Positions 16,031-25,049 of a stretch of DNA of 51,258 nucleotides are shown in pieces. The stretch lies in contig JACQIO010000014.1 in assembly GCA_016198415.1 (NCBI GenBank), positions 1 to 51,258 of the forward strand, in the 5' to 3' direction. Under the pieces are notes generated by a model that worked only from the letters and a program-made list of their open reading frames with translations, ran no database searches and was not told the DNA's origin. The translations under genes were made by a program, and so were the position numbers. Source of the DNA: Candidatus Berkelbacteria bacterium (lineage in GTDB: Bacteria > Patescibacteriota > UBA1384 > JACPKC01). How positions within the stretch are numbered: position 1 is the stretch's first letter; each line of letters opens with the position of its first letter.

Positions 16031-17132
16031 CGACCACTACGTTCTTCCCGTACCGGCGCAACAGCGTGGCATTGTCGCCCGCTGGCATGAGGCCGAGGAT
16101 CGGCAGCCCAAGCCTCAGGTACTCATACGTCTTGCCGGCAATGGGGCTGACCGTGGTGGCACCCCAAAACTCTTGGGTCAGGACCAGCGCCCGCAGACGT
16201 TGGAGCTCACTGAGGAGCTCCCGCCTGGGCAAGAAGCCGTGGTAGACAATGCGCGGTCGTAGATTGTATCGATCAGCCAGGGCCCAGAGCGCCTCGGGTG
16301 CAAAGATTCGTCCGTAGAGATGGAGGGTGAGATCTGGGACGAGCGCGAGGCCGCGCAGGAGTGGTTCGAACCGCTCGGGGTAGATCGTGCCGGCATAACC
16401 GAGGGTCCGGCCCGGATACGGATCAGTCGGCTTGGGCAGATTGGCAAAGAAGGCTTCGTCGTAGCCGTTGGGCAGGCAGTGGCAGCGGCCGTGCAGGAAC
16501 GGATAGCGCTTGAGGTAGGCAGTCCGAGCCGATGGACTGGTCAGCAGGAGACGGTCAGTGAATCGCAGGATGACTGACTCCCAGAGCCAGCTCCACGTCC
16601 GGCCGACCGGCCCAAACCGGCCGTAGGGGTCGAGTGACCAGGCGTCGCGGAAGTCGAGGACCAGGGGCCGGTGAAGGAGCAGTTTGGCGACCAGACCGGT
16701 CAGGGTGGGACCAAAGGGACCGCAGTTGACGTAGATGGCACAGATGTGGCGCGATCGGCCCAGCCGGAGCGCGGTCGGAATCGCGTGGACGGCCCACCAG
16801 CCGCGGAGCCAGACCATCGCCATCCGACCGAGCGCGAGGCCGAGCCGGCTCGAAGACTGAACGGTGCCGGTGGCTTCTGAGAATCGGTACGGGCCAAGCG
16901 ACCGACCGGATCGCCGGAACCAACCGATCAGATGCTCAAAGATGGTCGGAGGGGTGCGAGTGGCATAGGACGGATCGGACCAGGCCACGTCTAGCCCATC
17001 CCGACTGGTCACAACCACCGGTTGCCAGCCAAACTCGGGGAGATACCTCGCGAACTCTGAGACTCGCATCGCGCCGACCTCGGGACTCGGAGGATACAGA
17101 TAGGAGAGCATGAGCACGACGGGCCGTTTCAT
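15840..17132 (-). CDS. GT4-like glycosyltransferase
   Basis: 430 residues beginning MKRPVVLMLSYLYPPSPEVG, the typical first strand of bacterial capsule GT-B enzymes. The middle shows VLDFRDAWSLDPYGRFGP (common in this subgroup) and LLTSPSARTAYLKRYP. The C-terminal domain has RTLGYAGTIYPERFEPLLRGLA and PIAGKTYEYLRLGLPILGLMPAGDNATLL, with K-x-x-E-Y in place of the usual E-x-F-G-x-x-x-E, as in the WcaI-like branch. It is the last gene of the long minus-strand polysaccharide operon, 27 bases after the oxidoreductase. Its 3' end overlaps the opposing small membrane protein by 191 bases. Confidence 0.88.
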   Translation of the reverse strand: MKRPVVLMLSYLYPPSPEVGAMRVSEFARYLPEFGWQPVVVTSRDGLDVAWSDPSYATRTPPTIFEHLIGWFRRSGRSLGPYRFSEATGTVQSSSRLGLALGRMAMVWLRGWWAVHAIPTALRLGRSRHICAIYVNCGPFGPTLTGLVAKLLLHRPLVLDFRDAWSLDPYGRFGPVGRTWSWLWESVILRFTDRLLLTSPSARTAYLKRYPFLHGRCHCLPNGYDEAFFANLPKPTDPYPGRTLGYAGTIYPERFEPLLRGLALVPDLTLHLYGRIFAPEALWALADRYNLRPRIVYHGFLPRRELLSELQRLRALVLTQEFWGATTVSPIAGKTYEYLRLGLPILGLMPAGDNATLLRRYGKNVVVVTRPAPRSVARGVRIVLGKRRLEARGLPFSRQTLTGQLATILDSLPPTTRSAPGRDLPSRSGA

Positions 17133-17159
17133 ACAAGAGACATCCGCTGAATTGCTGCG

Positions 17160-19373
17160 TCACTGAGCGAACAATGTTGTGGGTGTGTCACGGTATGACG
17201 TCGGCAGCCAGTCGCCCTCGATCACCGTCCCGGTCTTGGCCGAGTCGAGGACGTGGAAGGAACCGATAGTCGCCCGAACGGACTCCTCAAGCGAGATCGG
17301 GAAGAGGCCACCGGACGTCAGGGCAGCGCGGACGAGCTCAAGCTCAGCGCGGTGACCCTTGTCCTGGGTGGGCAATATCTCGGTCTGCTTGACACTTCCC
17401 ACGATCGTGAGCGATTTGAAGTCCTCGAGGATTGCCACGGTGTGGTCCCGGTAGACCTCAATCCGCTCCTTGGGCGCCTCGGCACTGCCAAGGGCGGTGT
17501 AGATGAGCTGAGCAAGACTGCCGTCGTCAAGCTCGATCGTGGCCGAGACGTTATCCCGTGGCATCGTGTCGTGCGTGATCCCCTCGGTGCCAATCTGACG
17601 GGCCCAGAGCCGGACTGGCTTGGCACCGGTCAGCCAGAGGACGTAGTCAAGGAAGTGGCAGGCCTCACCGATGACCCGGCCACCGCCCTCATAGGGGTCA
17701 ACGGTCCAGTGGGAGCGGGGCAGCGGTCCGGCGTTGGCCCGGATCAGGATCTGAGCTGGACCCGCCAGCCCACCGAGCGCTCTCTTCATGGCCACGGAGA
17801 GCGGTGAGAAACGGCGATTGAAGCCAACCATCACCTGGCGCTTACTCCGTCGAGCGGCAGCGATGACAGCCGCGGTTTCTTCCAGATTCATCGCCAGGGG
17901 CTTCTCAACAAAGACGTCTTTCTTCGCCTTGAGCGCCTCGATCGCCATCGACGCATGGAGGTTGTGCCGCGTGGTAATCACGACCAAGTCAACGTCCGGC
18001 CGCTTGAGGAGTTCGCGGTAGTCGGTTGTGACGACGGCTGCACCGTAGGTTCGACCCAGTCGCTGAATCTCCGACCCAAGTCGATCGGCGATCCCAACCA
18101 ATCGGAAGTCAGCAATCTCTTTGAGGTTGGGGAGGTGCATCGCCCGGGCAAAGTTGCCAGCGCCCACGAGCGCCACGCCAATGGAGCCACCAACCGGGCG
18201 TGGAGCCGTATCCAAGATGAAGACCGGGGAGGTCGTCTGGCGCGTTCGTTCGGACGGCGGGTACGCCAGCACCACCCCGGGCAGATTCGCTAGATCTTTC
18301 AGCGTGCCATACGCAGCCGGCGCCTCATCGATGGAGAAGATGCGACTCGTCAGACTCGCCACATCAATCCGGCCCATGGCAAGCAGGTCAAGGAAGGCCT
18401 GCATGTTCCGGTTCTCGGTCCAGCGGACGTAGGCAATTGGGTAGTCGTGCCCACCAACTTCGTAGTCGAGGTCGTAGCGGCCTGGGCCATAGGAGGTGGA
18501 GATCAAGAAGTCGGCCTCACGCTGGTAGAAGTCCGGCCGCTCAAGGTCCATACCAACCGCGCCGACCACGACCACCCTCCCTTTGCGCCGGATCATCTGC
18601 ATCGCTTCGTTGGCGGGTGCGCTCGATGACGTGCCGGCGGTGATGATCACCGCATCCGCCCCAACGCCGCTGGACCAGTCGAGGACCCGGGCCACGGACC
18701 TGTCCTTCCCCGCGATCGCCGATCCCGACAGTCCAAAGGACCGCGCCAACTTGACCCGAGCCGGGTTGGTGTCAATCCCGAACACCTGGCAACCGGCCGC
18801 ACGGAGCAGTTGGACGGTCAACTGACCAATGAGGCCGAGGCCGGTCACGACGACGCGCTCGCCAAGGCGAACGTCGGCCCGGCGAACTCCCTGAAGCGCA
18901 ATCGCGCCGACGGTCGTGTAGCAGGCCTGCTCGGTGGGGACACCGTCCGGGATCTTCGTGACGAGGTTGACTGGCACGTTATTGACCTCGGCGTGCGCGG
19001 CGATCGCTGCCCCAGCGGCCGCCACCCGGTCACCGGGTCGGAAGGTCGTGACCCGATCCCCAACCGCCACCACCTCACCCGCCGCCGAGTAGCCGAGGGC
19101 GAGGAGTTCGGCGTTCTCCTGGGCTTCTTTCACGATCTGCCGGGTTCGACTCACCCCGTGCTTGGCAACCATCGCCAACCCTTGCTTGACAAGGGCAGGG
19201 TTGCGGAGCGCCCGCACCAAGAGCGAGTCGGCCGTGGACTGAATCGCACCACTCTCCGTCCCGGCTGAGATGAGCGAGTGGGCGGTCCGGATCAGGACGC
19301 TGCCAGGGTCAACGGTGGGAGCCGGCACCTCCTCCACCACAATCGCGCCTACCTTCGAGAAGACCTGCTTCAT
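17160..19373 (-). CDS. Two-domain oxidoreductase: zinc-type dehydrogenase fused to Gfo/Idh/MocA
   Basis: The 737-residue protein joins a medium-chain (zinc-binding-type) dehydrogenase and a Gfo/Idh/MocA dehydrogenase. In the first half, ISAGTESGAI, YSAAGEVVAVGDRVTTFRPGD and the Rossmann motif VVVTGLGLIGQLTVQLLRAA (about 170-190) are seen. In the second, IGVALVGAGNFARAMHLPN (about 400), DVFVEKPLAMNLEET with the family's EKP motif, and GGRVIGEACHFLDYVLWLTG. Such fusions are typical of polysaccharide loci beside heparinase II/III-like genes, as here, and probably oxidise or epimerise a sugar. The start is the ATG in the four-base ATGA overlap with the heparinase gene; the longer track start is unsupported. 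Confidence 0.9.
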   Translation of the reverse strand: MKQVFSKVGAIVVEEVPAPTVDPGSVLIRTAHSLISAGTESGAIQSTADSLLVRALRNPALVKQGLAMVAKHGVSRTRQIVKEAQENAELLALGYSAAGEVVAVGDRVTTFRPGDRVAAAGAAIAAHAEVNNVPVNLVTKIPDGVPTEQACYTTVGAIALQGVRRADVRLGERVVVTGLGLIGQLTVQLLRAAGCQVFGIDTNPARVKLARSFGLSGSAIAGKDRSVARVLDWSSGVGADAVIITAGTSSSAPANEAMQMIRRKGRVVVVGAVGMDLERPDFYQREADFLISTSYGPGRYDLDYEVGGHDYPIAYVRWTENRNMQAFLDLLAMGRIDVASLTSRIFSIDEAPAAYGTLKDLANLPGVVLAYPPSERTRQTTSPVFILDTAPRPVGGSIGVALVGAGNFARAMHLPNLKEIADFRLVGIADRLGSEIQRLGRTYGAAVVTTDYRELLKRPDVDLVVITTRHNLHASMAIEALKAKKDVFVEKPLAMNLEETAAVIAAARRSKRQVMVGFNRRFSPLSVAMKRALGGLAGPAQILIRANAGPLPRSHWTVDPYEGGGRVIGEACHFLDYVLWLTGAKPVRLWARQIGTEGITHDTMPRDNVSATIELDDGSLAQLIYTALGSAEAPKERIEVYRDHTVAILEDFKSLTIVGSVKQTEILPTQDKGHRAELELVRAALTSGGLFPISLEESVRATIGSFHVLDSAKTGTVIEGDWLPTSYRDTPTTLFAQ

Positions 19374-21370
19374 GGGAGTTCCTCCACGGTCGTGAGAATG
19401 CTGGCGGTACCAAGAAACTTCAGGGAGACGATGAGCGTGATGGTCATCTGCCACCGGCCATACCCCTCTGAGTACCAGCCCCTGGCCTTCGTCATCGGCC
19501 CCATGCTAGCAGCCGTCCCCGTCGAGGACAAGCGGAGGGATCGTTGGCAATCCGAGCGACGGAGCACCACGTCAGTCGCCGTCTGCTCAACCCGAACGGC
19601 CGGATCCAAGACAAAGCGGACCGTCGCAGTGTGCTCACGGTCGTCAGAAGCATCGACTCGGTCGACAATCTTAAGGCCGTGCGGACCGATGGCAATCGTC
19701 CGACGACACGTGACCGGACCAGTCTCGTTGAACCTGGCGTCGATCTGCCACTGCTGACGCTTGGGCTGCCACGCGCCGAGGACAGGCATCCCGTCACTCC
19801 GCAGCGTGAATAGGCCATGATCCTTCAGGGATCGTGGTTCGCGCCCGTCAATCTCAATCGTACTGTGGGATCTGACCGAGCGAAATCGATTGCGGACCTC
19901 GGGTTCAGCCGTATAGGTCCCGGTGCCTGGATCAACGATCCAAGCCTGCTCGGAAAAGTAGGCCAGGCTTCCCAGATCGTTGTGGCTGTGGCCGCCCCAG
20001 CCAGCGCGCCCCACCCCACCGCACCGGAGCAGAAGGGAGCGGTTGCCCTGCCGCCAGCTGGCGAATCCTCCGTTGGGAAAGTGCTGCGTGGCTGGGAGGG
20101 GTAAGGCCGTGATCTCGTCCCAGACTGTGGCGGGGAGACCACCGAGCAGCCAAAACGCCTCCGGCTGAGACTGGCTGGCTCCCGTCTTGAGCGATCCGTC
20201 ACCGAACTTGAGTGCCCCGAGGGCGAGGAGATACCGATGATCATTCAGGGACTGCCAGGTCCGATCATCAAAGATGAGGAAGCGCCCGTTGTCGTTATCG
20301 CCCACCTGAACGATTGACCCGTCTGGCTGGGTGTAGCTCATGACGAACCCCAGCATCCGGCGGATGACCTGCCGCTGGTTGGCAGTGACCGCGTGTCCGT
20401 GCCGCTCGAGCAAGAGCAGTGGGTAGGCAAAGAGCTCGAGCATCAAGCGGTGGTAACTGGTGCTCATCTCGTAGTCCACGCCATCGGGGAGAATCTGGCG
20501 GTCAAGCTGCGTGGTCAGGATCTCGAGGCCGGTCTTGAGCCACTGACGCGATTCGACAAACTCGGGCAGGAGGAGGCCGAGGAAGACCAGGCCGGCGCCG
20601 TTGCTGACGTAGTGGTTGCCCGGCGCCTCGGACACCTCCAAGTTGGCCATGATGTGACGAGCGTGGGCCAGGAGCGAGGTGCCGAACCGATCCAGGAAGT
20701 CCTGCGTGACCGCCGACGAGTCTTTGATGAAAGCGTAGCCGACGAGCCAGTTGGTCGCCCGAATGGCCACCTCCATGGAGACGCACCAGTTGGGCCCCAA
20801 CTCAGGCGGATTGTCAGCGATCCAGTCCTCGATGAGCTCAATCATCTCACGGGCGTAGCGCTCATCGCCGGTCAGCCAGTAGGCCTGGCCAAGGGTGGGA
20901 AACCACTGGCAACGAGACAGCTCCCATGGGACCTTGACGTCGTAGGGAACGGCCTTCGTCTCTTCCCAGTAGATGATCTCCGGCCAGTACGTTCGGTCCC
21001 AGATGTAGCCGGTCTTGACGTCCTCCCGCCAGCGGAGTTGCCGGCCATGGTCAACCGGCCCCGAGCCAAGCAGATCGAAGGTATGTGTCAGGTACCGATC
21101 GGCCGCCGCAATCACCTCACGATCGTGAGTTGGGAACTGGCGGCGGAGTGCCTGCACGAGCCGGGTACGATCGGTCACATCGAACAGAAACGGAGGATGG
21201 ACCCGGTCAACGAGCAGGGGGCGGGCCAAGGAGCGCCGGTAGGCATGAGCGGAGATGGCGGTCCCAAACCAGCGGATCCGGAGCCGTGTCAGGGCACGGC
21301 TGAGCCGTCCTCGACCGCCATGCCAGAGGTACGAGGCAAACCGCAGGCCGCGGCGAACAAGCGTTGCCAT
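19370..21370 (-). CDS. Heparinase II/III family protein
   Basis: A 666-residue protein of the heparinase II/III / alginate-lyase type, which cleaves uronic-acid polysaccharides by beta-elimination. The N-terminal alpha-toroid is suggested by WCVSMEVAIRATNWLVGY, APGNHYVSNGAGLVFLGLLLPE and YEMSTSYHRLMLELF, with family-typical Asn, His and Tyr. The C-terminal beta domain carries GGHSHNDLGSLAYF and VDPGTGTYTAEPEVRNRFRS, the most diagnostic blocks. No signal peptide is apparent, as is common for members encoded in biosynthetic loci. It lies between a GT4 and the two-domain oxidoreductase. A role in trimming or releasing the locus's own uronate glycan is an inference. Confidence 0.9.
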   Translation of the reverse strand: MATLVRRGLRFASYLWHGGRGRLSRALTRLRIRWFGTAISAHAYRRSLARPLLVDRVHPPFLFDVTDRTRLVQALRRQFPTHDREVIAAADRYLTHTFDLLGSGPVDHGRQLRWREDVKTGYIWDRTYWPEIIYWEETKAVPYDVKVPWELSRCQWFPTLGQAYWLTGDERYAREMIELIEDWIADNPPELGPNWCVSMEVAIRATNWLVGYAFIKDSSAVTQDFLDRFGTSLLAHARHIMANLEVSEAPGNHYVSNGAGLVFLGLLLPEFVESRQWLKTGLEILTTQLDRQILPDGVDYEMSTSYHRLMLELFAYPLLLLERHGHAVTANQRQVIRRMLGFVMSYTQPDGSIVQVGDNDNGRFLIFDDRTWQSLNDHRYLLALGALKFGDGSLKTGASQSQPEAFWLLGGLPATVWDEITALPLPATQHFPNGGFASWRQGNRSLLLRCGGVGRAGWGGHSHNDLGSLAYFSEQAWIVDPGTGTYTAEPEVRNRFRSVRSHSTIEIDGREPRSLKDHGLFTLRSDGMPVLGAWQPKRQQWQIDARFNETGPVTCRRTIAIGPHGLKIVDRVDASDDREHTATVRFVLDPAVRVEQTATDVVLRRSDCQRSLRLSSTGTAASMGPMTKARGWYSEGYGRWQMTITLIVSLKFLGTASILTTVEELP

Positions 21371-21373
21371 ACG

Positions 21374-23011
21374 CTAGCCTTGACGACCGAGCGATCGGTA
21401 CGCAGCAATCACCCGATCGGCGTTCACCTTCCAGGTGTGACGATCAACCGCCGCCTGCCTCGCCTGCCGGCCAAGGCGACGCCGGAGCGGCTCGTTGCCA
21501 GCCACCTCCACGAGGGCCGCGGCGAGGGCCGGCGCATCGCCGGGAGCAACCAAGCGAGCGGTCTGGCCGTCAGTGAGAACCTGCCCGATCTGCTCCAGGT
21601 CCGAGGCGACGATCGCCCGACCCATCGCCATGTACTCAAACAGCTTGGTGGGGGAACCAAAGAACTTGGTGCCATCGGCATTTTGAATGTGTGGGGAGAC
21701 CAAAACATCGCACGCCGCCAGGTAGCTGGGGACGCGCTCGTGGGGCACGAGCCCGGCAAAAGTGACTCGATCAGCCACGCCGGCCCGCTCAACGGCTTGC
21801 TGGACATCCGGCTTGAGCAGGCCTTCGCCGATCATGAGGAAACGGAGACGCTTGAAGGCCTTGAGCGCCTGGGGAATCGCCTCGGCGAGGACGAGGACAC
21901 CGTGCCAAACCCCAAAGGTGCCCAGGAAGCCCACGAGAATCTCATCCTTGCGGACCTTGAGTTCTCGTCGAATCGGATGGCCGTCGACCTCAGGCGAGAA
22001 AACGGCCGGACTGACGCCGTTGGGATTGACGATGATCTTGGCCGGATCCGCGCCCAGACGAACGAGATCATCCTTGAGGACCTCGGAGACCACGAAGAGC
22101 CGGTGCGCCGCTCGGAACTGGACCTGCTCAAAGAGCCAGAGGAGCCAGCGGAAACCGGCCGAGTCCCACTGGGTGCGGAGCCAGTACTCAGAGTTATTGA
22201 CCTCCAAGAAGAGCGGGATGTGGAGGAGACGAGCCAGGATGGCCGTCGCCACGTGGTAGCCGCTGTGCCGGTGGTAGAGGAAGTCCGGTCGCTCGCGCCG
22301 CAAGATCGGCAGCGCCTTCGCGATCAGCGTCAGATTGTAGGCCATCTCGGTGCTTTCTGGGAAGAAGTCGAAGGCCCTCGGGTACCCGAACCGGTAGAGG
22401 GGCGTCGTCGTCTCGTCGAGCGTGGCCGGCACGACCGAGGCGACGAAGAACTGGCGATGACCACCCTCAAGCACGCCATCGGTGAAGCCGCGGATGTGGG
22501 TAAAGGAACCACCGAGCTGCTTGCCCAAGTAGTAGTCGGTCCGGAAGAAGGCGATCGTGAGTGGACGGCGCCGGGTGGGCGTCACTGGGATCGGCCGGAG
22601 CGTGAGCCAGAGTGCCGGCAGGGCCATCAGCCAAGCGACGGCGAGGAGGTAGCTCGCGAGAATGTCGAGCGCGATTCTCGGCAGGTCGGCGAGAACGAAC
22701 GCGGTGCGCGAGAAGACAATCCGATTGCCCTGGTCGTCACGCAGCTCACGATGTCTCACGTTCGTGAGGATCCCAATCGCCTTGAAGATGAAGAGGCGGC
22801 GACGCTGCCGGAGATCTTCGGAGGCAATGATCAGCCGATTGCCGCGGATTCCCCAGAGCGCACGGACTGCACCGAGCACGCCGCGGGCGCGGAGGGCGGT
22901 AGCTTGGTGATCGACAAGCTCGTCGGCGGCGTACGCCCGCTCGAGTCCCTCCCGGATACGGCGGTAGGTCTCGTCCGTCGTGTCCGACAGACGAAGGAGG
23001 TGGATTGTCAT
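21374..23011 (-). CDS. GT4 glycosyltransferase with N-terminal membrane extension
   Basis: 545 residues from ATG (MTIHLLRLSDTTDETYRRIR), four bases after the methyltransferase stop; the track's 31-residue extension lies inside that gene and is rejected. The N-terminal 170 residues are unlike a normal GT4 and include a hydrophobic stretch near residues 107-130 (IALDILASYLLAVAWLMALPALW), probably a membrane anchor. From residue 150 the GT-B fold follows: LTIAFFRTDYYLGKQLGGSFTH, LEVNNSEYWLR, LVGFLGTFGVWHGVLVLAEAI and FFGSPTKLFEYMAMGRAIVASDLEQIGQVL, with the S-P-x-K-x-x-E-Y-M signature. The donor is unknown. Confidence 0.88.
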   Translation of the reverse strand: MTIHLLRLSDTTDETYRRIREGLERAYAADELVDHQATALRARGVLGAVRALWGIRGNRLIIASEDLRQRRRLFIFKAIGILTNVRHRELRDDQGNRIVFSRTAFVLADLPRIALDILASYLLAVAWLMALPALWLTLRPIPVTPTRRRPLTIAFFRTDYYLGKQLGGSFTHIRGFTDGVLEGGHRQFFVASVVPATLDETTTPLYRFGYPRAFDFFPESTEMAYNLTLIAKALPILRRERPDFLYHRHSGYHVATAILARLLHIPLFLEVNNSEYWLRTQWDSAGFRWLLWLFEQVQFRAAHRLFVVSEVLKDDLVRLGADPAKIIVNPNGVSPAVFSPEVDGHPIRRELKVRKDEILVGFLGTFGVWHGVLVLAEAIPQALKAFKRLRFLMIGEGLLKPDVQQAVERAGVADRVTFAGLVPHERVPSYLAACDVLVSPHIQNADGTKFFGSPTKLFEYMAMGRAIVASDLEQIGQVLTDGQTARLVAPGDAPALAAALVEVAGNEPLRRRLGRQARQAAVDRHTWKVNADRVIAAYRSLGRQG

Positions 23012-23015
23012 ACCA

Positions 23016-23762
23016 CTACGGCTTCTTGGCGAGGTACCCGATCCGTTCGCCGAGGTAGACGAACGGCACTGCCAATCGCTCCACCCAGAGTGGGACGGTC
23101 CCAACCGGCCGATTCTCTGAGGTGAACTCGAGGATCTCCAGGCCGGCCCGTTGCAGGAACCGCTTCAGCTCCCAAGGGGTGAAGAAGTACGAGTACCCGT
23201 AGTCCGTTCGGTCACCCCGCCGCTGGTTGGCTCGGTGGCGCAGGTAAAAGAGGCTGTAGCGATTCGGCTCCGTGAGGATCACGTGACCACCTCGCTTGGT
23301 CACCCGAACCATCTCGGCCAGCGCTGCCTGACGGCCGTCGTGGGTTGGGATGTGCTCAATCGTTGAGAACGAGACGCTGATGTCGAACGACTCGTCGGCA
23401 AACGGGAGTCGCTTCGTGGCGTCGGCAACTTGGAAGGTCACCCGCTTCTGGCCTGTGTCACTCATCTCACGTTCGAGAATCTTCTGCGCTACGTCGAGGC
23501 TCTGCTTGTGGAGATCAATCGCCACCCACTCTTTCGCCAGACGTGAGAAGATGAGCTCGTCGATTGGTTCCGAGCAGCCAACGTTGAGGACCCGTTTCCC
23601 TCGCGGATTAGCCTGCATGAGGAGCGTCCAGTCGGAGAGCGCTTTCCGGGCCAAGTAGCCTGGATTGACCCGATGGCCTTCCCTGAGAAAGAAGCGCTCG
23701 GCCAGGTAGTCGTACGCATCCATGACCTTCGTCACATCAACGGTTGTTCCGGCATCAACCAT
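23016..23762 (-). CDS. Class I SAM-dependent methyltransferase
   Basis: 248 residues. The SAM-binding motif I is RVLNVGCSEPIDELIF (near 56), followed by WVAIDLHKQSLD, the ADATKRLPFADESFDISVSFSTIEHI stretch (motifs II/III of Methyltransf_11) and RGGHVILTEPNRYSLF. The C-terminal part contains FFTPWELKRFLQRAGLEILEF and a short hydrophobic end. It belongs to the sugar/small-molecule branch and, given its place between the flippase and a GT4, probably methylates a sugar or lipid intermediate. Confidence 0.9.
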   Translation of the reverse strand: MVDAGTTVDVTKVMDAYDYLAERFFLREGHRVNPGYLARKALSDWTLLMQANPRGKRVLNVGCSEPIDELIFSRLAKEWVAIDLHKQSLDVAQKILEREMSDTGQKRVTFQVADATKRLPFADESFDISVSFSTIEHIPTHDGRQAALAEMVRVTKRGGHVILTEPNRYSLFYLRHRANQRRGDRTDYGYSYFFTPWELKRFLQRAGLEILEFTSENRPVGTVPLWVERLAVPFVYLGERIGYLAKKP

Positions 23763-23765
23763 GGG

Positions 23766-25049
23766 TTACTCCTGAGATCTGCTGACTTGGCGCCACAATT
23801 GTACCAAATCAGACCGTCTTGGCACGAGGACTGCCGCGAGTGGCGTGGCGCTGAGACTCCGGAAGTAGAGGAGGGACAGAGCCAACATCACACCGTAGGC
23901 CGCCACGGAGGCAAGGGCTGCGCCACCGATCCCGAGCGTGGGAATGAAGGCGAGGTTGAGGAGGAGGTTGACTCCCAGGCCGAGGCCAACGATGCCCACG
24001 GCGGTGATGGGAAGACCGCGAGCCGCGAAGTTGTTCATAAGGATCGTCTCGAGTGAGAGAAAGTAGATACCCGGCAGCAGGATCAGCGTTGGAGCGACGG
24101 CGCCGGCGAAGGCGGTCCCGTAGAGGAGTGGGATGAGCCAGTAGGCAGCCAAGCCGCCCACCAAGAGAATCGCGGCCATGATGACAACGAGCGTGCGGAC
24201 AACCTGCGCAGTGAGCAGATCACGCCGCTCGGGCTCGGCGGTGGCGATTGGGAAAAAGAGCGTGCCAGTCGTAATCGCGACAAGGTACAGGGCATCAACA
24301 GCGAAGGCGGCGATTGAGTAGACCCCGGTTGCCTCGTTCCCCAAGAAGTGGGTGACGAGTAAGAGATCGGAGCGGATGACGAGGTAGGCGAGCAGGGTCG
24401 CGGCGTAGGCTCGGAGACCATAGCGAAACATCAACCGAAACAGGCTTGGATCTGGGCGGCGGGCGGGAAGCGCCCGAACTGCTCGAAAGTGGGCCAGAGT
24501 CACGCCAACCGCGATCACTGTGCCGGCCACGATGAGCGCGTCCGCTCCAACCTGCCACAGAACCACCAGGAGGATGCTCACCCCGGTTGCCACGACGTTA
24601 CTCCCAACATCCAGGAGGTTATAGGTGCGAATCCGCCTGAGCGCGAGAAGGATATTCTGAGCCAGGGAGGTGAAGAACATGAACGGGACGCTCGCCAGGC
24701 CGATGAGAAGGATGGGTCTCGGCACGTCACCCACGATCGATGGCCAAGCCCAAGCCGCCACGGACGCGGCGCCGGCCATGATGCCACCCAGGACCATCGA
24801 TGCCCAAACCGAGTGGCCCAGGATCTTGGGCAGGAGCGACCGATCTTTGGCCAGGAAGTACGTGTTGGCGTTCGGTAGGCCAAGGTTGCCAACTTGGAGC
24901 GCAATCCCCGCCAGGGCCGTCACCGCCGCCAGGACGCCCTTGTCATGGGGCCCAAGAAAACGGGCCACGATGATGCTCGAGAGCACCCCGAGGAAAAAGA
25001 CCGTGCCCTTCGCCAAAAACGTCCAGCCAACCGAGCGGACAAAGCTCAC
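23766..25049 (-). CDS. Wzx-type polysaccharide flippase (MATE/MOP superfamily)
   Basis: 427 residues with about 12-14 hydrophobic helices, starting with GTG in a GTGA overlap with the asnB stop (VSFVRSVGWTFLAKGTVFFLG). The upstream start in the track lies inside asnB. The opening pattern and SSIIVARFLGPHDKGVLAAV are typical of O-antigen/teichoic acid flippases (RfbX/Wzx, MVF family). It should move the undecaprenyl-linked repeat to the outer face. It is the only flippase of this class here; no clear Wzy polymerase is visible unless one of the GT-C-like proteins has that role. Confidence 0.92.
   Translation of the reverse strand: MSFVRSVGWTFLAKGTVFFLGVLSSIIVARFLGPHDKGVLAAVTALAGIALQVGNLGLPNANTYFLAKDRSLLPKILGHSVWASMVLGGIMAGAASVAAWAWPSIVGDVPRPILLIGLASVPFMFFTSLAQNILLALRRIRTYNLLDVGSNVVATGVSILLVVLWQVGADALIVAGTVIAVGVTLAHFRAVRALPARRPDPSLFRLMFRYGLRAYAATLLAYLVIRSDLLLVTHFLGNEATGVYSIAAFAVDALYLVAITTGTLFFPIATAEPERRDLLTAQVVRTLVVIMAAILLVGGLAAYWLIPLLYGTAFAGAVAPTLILLPGIYFLSLETILMNNFAARGLPITAVGIVGLGLGVNLLLNLAFIPTLGIGGAALASVAAYGVMLALSLLYFRSLSATPLAAVLVPRRSDLVQLWRQVSRSQE

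Noticed and set aside
16340-16400. GGTTCGAACC that looks like a tRNA T-loop
   Set aside because: It is inside the GT4 gene and no acceptor or anticodon stems can be built around it.
20393-23125. 910-residue plus-strand ORF
   Set aside because: It lies wholly antisense to the heparinase-like, GT4 and methyltransferase genes, whose motifs are intact. Its composition (Glu/Arg/Gly/Val-rich) is that of a G+C-driven shadow frame and it has no ribosome site.
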